Source: Leptolyngbya boryana PCC 6306
Lineage (GTDB): Bacteria; Cyanobacteriota; Cyanobacteriia; Leptolyngbyales; Leptolyngbyaceae
Length of the DNA: 64,000 bases
Assembly (NCBI RefSeq): GCF_000353285.1
Contig: NZ_KB731325.1
Coordinates: forward strand, 73,006-137,005
Direction: 5' to 3'
Below are positions 60,066 through 64,000 of the stretch, piece after piece (within the stretch, counting starts at the first letter, position 1; every line of letters starts with the position of its first letter). Below the pieces are notes generated by a model that searched no databases, was not told the origin of the DNA, and saw only the letters and a program-made list of their open reading frames with translations. A program made the translations under genes and the position numbers.

Positions 60066-60912
60066 GATCAACCTCATCAAAAGTTTGACGATCGAAAAAA
60101 CGAGCAATCTTTGCCTTAAACTCTTGCGCCATATCACGGAAGCACTGAGTAATGGCATGATCAGGATGCGTTTGGAAGATCGACTTCTGTTGGGTCTGGG
60201 CGGTGGGGATAATGGTAGAGCGCTGAATGACAGGTTTGAGGACGTATTCTTTGAATTCCTTATCCACATAGGCAATGAGTTCCCGACTTAGCCGAGTGCG
60301 GGCATCGACTGCTCCGATCGCTAACCCTACGAGCTGTAAATCTGGATTGCCGTATTTTCTCACTTCTTCAATGTCATGCAGCGCTTCTTGCAGACCTTGA
60401 ATTGCCAGCCCTTCTGGAATGGCAACGAGCAAGAAACCATCCGCTGCTTTATAGGCCGCCACGATGGGTAGTGGAGCGCTAGGAGGCGTATCAAGAAAGA
60501 TAAAGTCGTAGTAACCCCGTAGTTTCTTGATCACAGGCTTGAGGACATCATGAAGAGGCGTATCGTCAAACTTTGACTTCTTGGCTCGAAGCCGCTCCTC
60601 TAGCTCTTCTAGCTTGCGTGAGCCCGTCAGAAGATGAAGAGACTCTGGTAGGGAATGACCTTCATCTTCATGCGTCACGATCGCGGTTAGTGGATCTTCA
60701 TCTCCAAGCAATACTTCAAACGTTCCCAGATAAGCACGAGGGTCGATGCCTAGATGCTTTGTTGAGCCCGCATTTACATCCAGGTCAATGATCAGCACCT
60801 TATGTCCCTGCTCTGCGAGCGCATAGGCAAGCTGAATGGTCATGGTGGTCTTGCCGACTCCTCCTTTTTGGTTGCCGATGCCAATTACAAGGGTTTGATG
60901 TTGGCGTTTCAT
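60058..60912 (-). CDS. parA: ParA family partition ATPase
   Basis: A 284-residue ParA. The deviant Walker A 'GIGNQKGGVGKTTMTIQLA' (residues ~11-29), switch I 'LIIDLDVNAGSTKHLGID' and Walker B-like 'YYDFIFLDTPPSAPLPIV' are all present. There is no N-terminal HTH, so it is a small type Ib ParA. It drives segregation with the RHH protein encoded just downstream. A cluster of short palindromic repeats at 60962-61170, upstream of the start, is the likely centromere and operator. Confidence 0.92.
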   Translation of the reverse strand: MKRQHQTLVIGIGNQKGGVGKTTMTIQLAYALAEQGHKVLIIDLDVNAGSTKHLGIDPRAYLGTFEVLLGDEDPLTAIVTHEDEGHSLPESLHLLTGSRKLEELEERLRAKKSKFDDTPLHDVLKPVIKKLRGYYDFIFLDTPPSAPLPIVAAYKAADGFLLVAIPEGLAIQGLQEALHDIEEVRKYGNPDLQLVGLAIGAVDARTRLSRELIAYVDKEFKEYVLKPVIQRSTIIPTAQTQQKSIFQTHPDHAITQCFRDMAQEFKAKIARFFDRQTFDEVDHG

Positions 60913-60961
60913 ACGGTGTTATGCAAAAAAAGTAGATAAAATCTTGCAGCGATAACTGACG

Positions 60962-61170
60962 TTGTTCCTACGTCGCGATGTAGGAACGTAGGAATGTTGT
61001 TACCGGAACTCTCTCAAACGGCTTCAGTTTAGACAAGCTCAAAAGCCCATTAAAACAGTGAAAAATCTAATCCTCTTGCTATCGCGCTCGCGTGGTGATG
61101 CTCCGCAATGTCCCTACGTAGGCATGTAGGCATGTAGGAACGTTCCTACGTCGCGACGATGTAGGACGCT
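60962..61170. repeat. Centromere-like repeats upstream of parA
   Basis: Repeats built on GTAGGAACG / CGTTCCTAC: TTCCTACGTCGCGATG with TAGGAACGTAGGAATG at 60964-60995, and at 61110-61170 a run of CTACGTAGG, ATGTAGG, ATGTAGG, then the perfect palindrome GTAGGAACGTTCCTAC (61134-61149), CGTCGCGACGATGTAGG. Two clusters 115 bp apart on one side of a ParA operon are the expected layout of a parS/parC centromere that the RHH protein binds. Confidence 0.7.
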
Positions 61171-61609
61171 CTTCGGGGATCGATTGAGCTAATACTGCGA
61201 TATTGCAAACTCTTCTAAGCTATTGTCGAATGATGATAGGGCACGCTCAGGTCTAAGATGACGCTTTGATGACAAAGCATCCGCCGGTTTCACCTTTCTT
61301 GAGATCAGGAGAAACGAGCAGTGCAGGGGTGAGCTTGTGATGAAAAAAGAAGGCTCCCGCACTCAAAGATGATTCGATGAAAATGAGAGAGCCAAAAAGA
61401 TCAGTCAGGTCTAACGATCGAAAATCAATTCCAAAGAAGAAAGCAAATGCCTAGCCCGCATCTGCTTCTTTCGTTCTCTGAAGGTTCAGAATGAATTTCT
61501 CCGGTTAGCTTCTAGGTAGACTAGAACGACACATTTGGTTCGTCAAGAGATTAACTCTGAGTGGGTTTGTGCGGTTTGATTTTCGATCTCCACGTTTGGA
61601 GGTATCGAA
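61171..61609. other. Divergent promoter region (parA side and replication-like gene)
   Basis: No gene seen. Contains a purine-rich leader and the site GGAGG (61598-61602) of the next gene. Minus-strand ORF 61505-61849 is a shadow of that gene and lacks a ribosome binding site. Confidence 0.4.
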
Positions 61610-62815
61610 ATGCATTCTACTCAATCTTCTTCGCCCATTGAAGGGGGATACTGCCTGCTTTCCCAAGCGACCCTTACGAATGTCTTGGGCGCACTCATCG
61701 ATCGCGCCATTTCCTATCGAGCGGCACGAGTCTTTTTTGCCTGCTGTTCGATGCGATCGATTCGAGAAGCAGCGGCTCGTTGTCAGATCCGAAAGCACCA
61801 GAAGATTCAGTTTCGATTCGACGAGATTCGCCAACGTGTCGGCACTCAATCTGAGAAACTGATTCGAGCGGATTTAAAGCAGCTTGAGCGATCGGGCCTT
61901 CTCTCTTTTACTCAAGATGCGATCGAGGTTGTGACCGTTCCAATCAACTTCACGCAATCGTTCGATCTAGGTCGCTCGATGCGACGACTCATTCCAGTTC
62001 CCCGGCGCATTCTAGAATATCTCGCCCAATGTCCCAGTCCTTCCGTACTGCGTGGCATCATCGTTTATGTGCTCAGAGGTCTCACGCTTCGTCAAGGGAT
62101 TGTTTATGCCTGCGGCTCAGTTAAATCCTCTTGGGTCGCTCAGATTGCTCATATCAGCCTTCGCGCAGCGAAATCAGTTCGTGCTCATTTGATTGAGATT
62201 GGGTGGCTAACCAAAGATACTGGCTCCACTCAGCGAAAGCTCAATGCTACAGGTGCTTTTTTCCGCATCAATACTCAATGGAGGCGATCGTCTTCTACAA
62301 CGAAGCAACCTCGGGCTGTGGATAACTCGACAACTTCAGATTCTCAATCTGCACCCCTGATCGCAAAATTGGGGAGTAAATCTGCACCCCCAATACAAGA
62401 CTTAAAAACTTCTACGAACTCTAAAGACCAGAAATCTTCCAAATCACTTCCTGGTGTTTATCAACAAACTCAAAAAATTTCGCCACCGATACTCCACAAC
62501 ATCCAGGCAAACGACCTGTATCATTTTCACCGCTTGGAGCTTCTGTATTGGCAAGCGATTGCGGCGAAATGGCTGATCCACTCTGAAGCGAGTACACTCA
62601 ATTGGATCTGTGCAGCAGTCAGGGCGCGAGAAGTTGTCAAGCGTTCAGGCGGCAATGCCGTCAAAGTTTTTGTCACGATTGTCCGCCGCAAACTCTGGAA
62701 TACAATTACAGGAACGCAGGAAGACTACGCTCGCAAAAGCCTGGTTCGATTTCGAGAGACCTGTCCACAACTTTTTCGTCACAGGAGCGAGAGCGATCGC
62801 AGGATTTCTGTTTGA
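61610..62815 (+). CDS. Winged-helix protein, possible second plasmid replication initiator
   Basis: A 401-residue protein with ATG 61610 behind a very strong site (GGAGG, 7 nt). Residues ~20-120 contain 'VLGALIDRAISYRAARVFFA' and 'IRADLKQLERSGLLSFTQ', a winged-helix look. A second HTH-like segment follows ('AQIAHISLRAAKSVRAHLIE' then 'IGWLTKDTGS'). A low-complexity linker (~240-290) leads to 'WIHSEASTLNW'-like helices. Position beside parA and its centromere is that of a Rep protein, but I do not recognise a Rep family. It could also be a transcription factor. Confidence 0.6.
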   Translation: MHSTQSSSPIEGGYCLLSQATLTNVLGALIDRAISYRAARVFFACCSMRSIREAAARCQIRKHQKIQFRFDEIRQRVGTQSEKLIRADLKQLERSGLLSFTQDAIEVVTVPINFTQSFDLGRSMRRLIPVPRRILEYLAQCPSPSVLRGIIVYVLRGLTLRQGIVYACGSVKSSWVAQIAHISLRAAKSVRAHLIEIGWLTKDTGSTQRKLNATGAFFRINTQWRRSSSTTKQPRAVDNSTTSDSQSAPLIAKLGSKSAPPIQDLKTSTNSKDQKSSKSLPGVYQQTQKISPPILHNIQANDLYHFHRLELLYWQAIAAKWLIHSEASTLNWICAAVRAREVVKRSGGNAVKVFVTIVRRKLWNTITGTQEDYARKSLVRFRETCPQLFRHRSESDRRISV

Positions 62816-62862
62816 GCTTTTCTGACTCAATTTTAGGAGATTTACATTTCGTTGCTACATCG

Positions 62863-63084
62863 CTACGGAGCTTCCGCAACTGCCTGATAACTTGCAAGCT
62901 CACTGAGCGAACAGTCCAGCTTCTCACAAAGAATCTGCATCTGGAGTGGAGTCAGTTTGGGAAAGCTTTCCCCTGTTTCCCAGGAACTAATGGTCTGCTT
63001 GCTTAAACCCAAGGCTGATGCCAAATCCTTTTGTCGAATTTGACTCCGTTTTCGTTTGAAACAGAGCCACTCACTAAAAGTCAT
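62863..63084 (-). CDS. XRE-family transcriptional regulator
   Basis: A 73-residue Cro/CI-type regulator, 'RSQIRQKDLASALGLSKQTI' then 'SSWETGESFPKLTPLQMQIL', a complete five-helix HTH with 'CEKLDCSLSELASY' at the end. The start may be ATG 63084 (chosen because the domain begins at once) or ATG 63117. It ends 48 bp after the stop of the winged-helix gene, tail to tail. It is a likely regulator of the nearby replication/partition genes, though this is inference. Confidence 0.78.
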   Translation of the reverse strand: MTFSEWLCFKRKRSQIRQKDLASALGLSKQTISSWETGESFPKLTPLQMQILCEKLDCSLSELASYQAVAEAP

Positions 63085-63345
63085 CGTAGATCCAGGAAGG
63101 GTCATAGCTGGAGTCACTGAGCGAAAGACGTGGAATAAGAATACCTCAAATTTCAGATGAGTAGGTCAACTTCTTGACCGTTTTCAAGATGAGCTGTCTG
63201 ATCCACTGGACAAGTCCAGAAAATCATTCTTTGTCTGGCTGTGTGGATCAAAACAGGGATTTATGGATTTGTCCGCTTTAGGATTACTTTCGTAACCCGT
63301 GATCGCAGCAGCTCAAAGGATTAAAATAGAAGCTGCCAATAGATA

Positions 63346-63369
63346 CCGATGCTGCAATTGCAGCATCGG
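63346..63369. repeat. 24-bp perfect palindrome
   Basis: Each 12-bp half reads CCGATGCTGCAA / TTGCAGCATCGG. It lies 39 bp after the stop of the ParB-like gene and could be its terminator hairpin or a binding site. It is in a 290-bp gap (63118-63407) with nothing else recognised. Confidence 0.55.
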
Positions 63370-63407
63370 GTTTGCCTGAAGAGATATCAAAACTCCTTCA
63401 GAGCATA

Positions 63408-64000
63408 TCAGACCATTTTTTCTAATTGCGCTAAAACATTTTTCAACACTGTTTTAAGCTCGTTCCGCTGCTCTACAGGAAGTGCATCTTTAAGGCTTAA
63501 ATCGCGGATAACGTGAATCACTTGGTCAACCTGTTCATTGCGATGTTCGCCGGATGAATCTTCTGCTTCCCCACTTTTAGAGGATTGTTTTCTTTGTTCA
63601 GCTACCCATCGTCTTGTTTCGATCGTCGATAAGTTCCGAGAGGTCACTTCTTTGATTGCTTTCTGTCGCAACTTTAAAGCTTGTTTTTCTGTGATTCCAA
63701 GCTTTTGAGCAGACAGCCCATTGAGAAGTAATGCTTGAGGACAGCCTAGCCGTTGAGTTCGGATTGCTGCTTTTAAGTCATCAAACAGGTTGAGTGTAGG
63801 AAAAATGTTGCGATTGAGAGAAGCTGGGTGTTCCTGTAGACCAAGAAAGACCAAAAACGTTTGAACTTCGATTTCCTCAAGCCCAAGCTCTTCCAGTACT
63901 CTCTGTTGTTCTTCCTGGGGTTGAAGATGTAAACGATCTCCAAGGGATTGATTTTTACGCTTCAGCCGAATCAATACTCGATTTACGATGCGGGATACAT
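63408..64000 (-). CDS. ParB/Spo0J-like partition protein, partial (5' end outside window)
   Basis: The frame is open to the window edge, reading 'VSRIVNRVLIRLKRKNQSLG' before the first Met-like codon at 63974, so this is probably the C-terminal ~197 residues of a longer protein. 'VSRIVNRV' fits the recognition helix of a ParB-type HTH; 'LFDDLKAAIRTQRLGCPQAL' and 'ITEKQALKLRQKAIKEVTSR' resemble the ParB/KorB central region. The C-terminal ~60 residues are charged and helical. If ParB, the plasmid has a second partition factor in addition to the RHH partner of ParA. Confidence 0.5.
   Translation of the reverse strand, partial: VSRIVNRVLIRLKRKNQSLGDRLHLQPQEEQQRVLEELGLEEIEVQTFLVFLGLQEHPASLNRNIFPTLNLFDDLKAAIRTQRLGCPQALLLNGLSAQKLGITEKQALKLRQKAIKEVTSRNLSTIETRRWVAEQRKQSSKSGEAEDSSGEHRNEQVDQVIHVIRDLSLKDALPVEQRNELKTVLKNVLAQLEKMV

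Overview
The window looks like part of a large cyanobacterial plasmid, possibly a fusion of two replicons. The octamer GCGATCGC (the cyanobacterial HIP1 repeat) recurs throughout. Several families are typical of cyanobacteria: Uma2, a CyRepA1-type replication protein, an NB-ARC protein paired with a small two-helix membrane protein, and DUF6876. There is no rRNA, tRNA, ribosomal protein or core-metabolism gene. No CRISPR array was seen.

Layout. 0-5 kb: a TnpB gene, a Uma2 nuclease, a DprA-like protein overlapping a small monooxygenase-like protein, and two decayed genes. 5-11.5 kb: a replication region. A 1068-residue CyRepA1-like protein (minus strand) and a 659-residue protein with a C-terminal HTH (plus strand) diverge from a 1.3-kb intergenic region holding five ~75-bp repeats that look like iterons. 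11.5-23.5 kb: a DUF6788-like gene flanked by two copies of a palindromic element, then an NB-ARC/helical-repeat protein divergent from its membrane partner. An IS21 element with a 5-bp target duplication has cut the 3' end of the NB-ARC gene, and a second, frameshifted IS21-like element follows. 23.7-34.3 kb: a nuclease-rich, partly dead defence island with a NERD-helicase fusion, apparent DISARM remnants, an IS4 insertion, an EEP nuclease, a PD-(D/E)XK protein, a membrane-protein pseudogene with two amber codons, a DUF1016 nuclease and a broken thermonuclease.

34.4-42.5 kb: a glutathionylspermidine-synthase-like gene with a secreted partner, then a run of minus-strand plasmid housekeeping genes (DUF6876, RadC, ArdC, small membrane proteins). 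Four of their start codons lie just behind terminator-like hairpins. 43-55.8 kb: the transfer region, with a MobF relaxase and, further on, a collinear plus-strand cluster: HTH protein, ParA-type ATPase, membrane proteins, VirD4/TraD-like coupling protein, a small DNA-binding-like protein, a lipoprotein and a membrane protein. No VirB4 or other mating-pair ATPase is visible here. 56-64 kb: an N6-methylase-like protein, a second RadC, an IS982 element, a parA operon with an upstream centromere-like repeat cluster, a winged-helix replication-like protein, an XRE regulator and a ParB-like gene running off the window.

Four dispersed copies of the dyad TTTCTTGTGTAA-N22-TTACACAAGAAA (11.5, 11.9, 23.5 and 37.4 kb), with an invariant 22-bp spacer, are the most unusual structure not explained by a named feature type. 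Two of them bracket a single gene, as a mobile cassette or self-regulated unit would. Many genes are broken by single-base frameshifts or nonsense codons, so the plasmid either carries much decay or the sequence contains residual indel errors.
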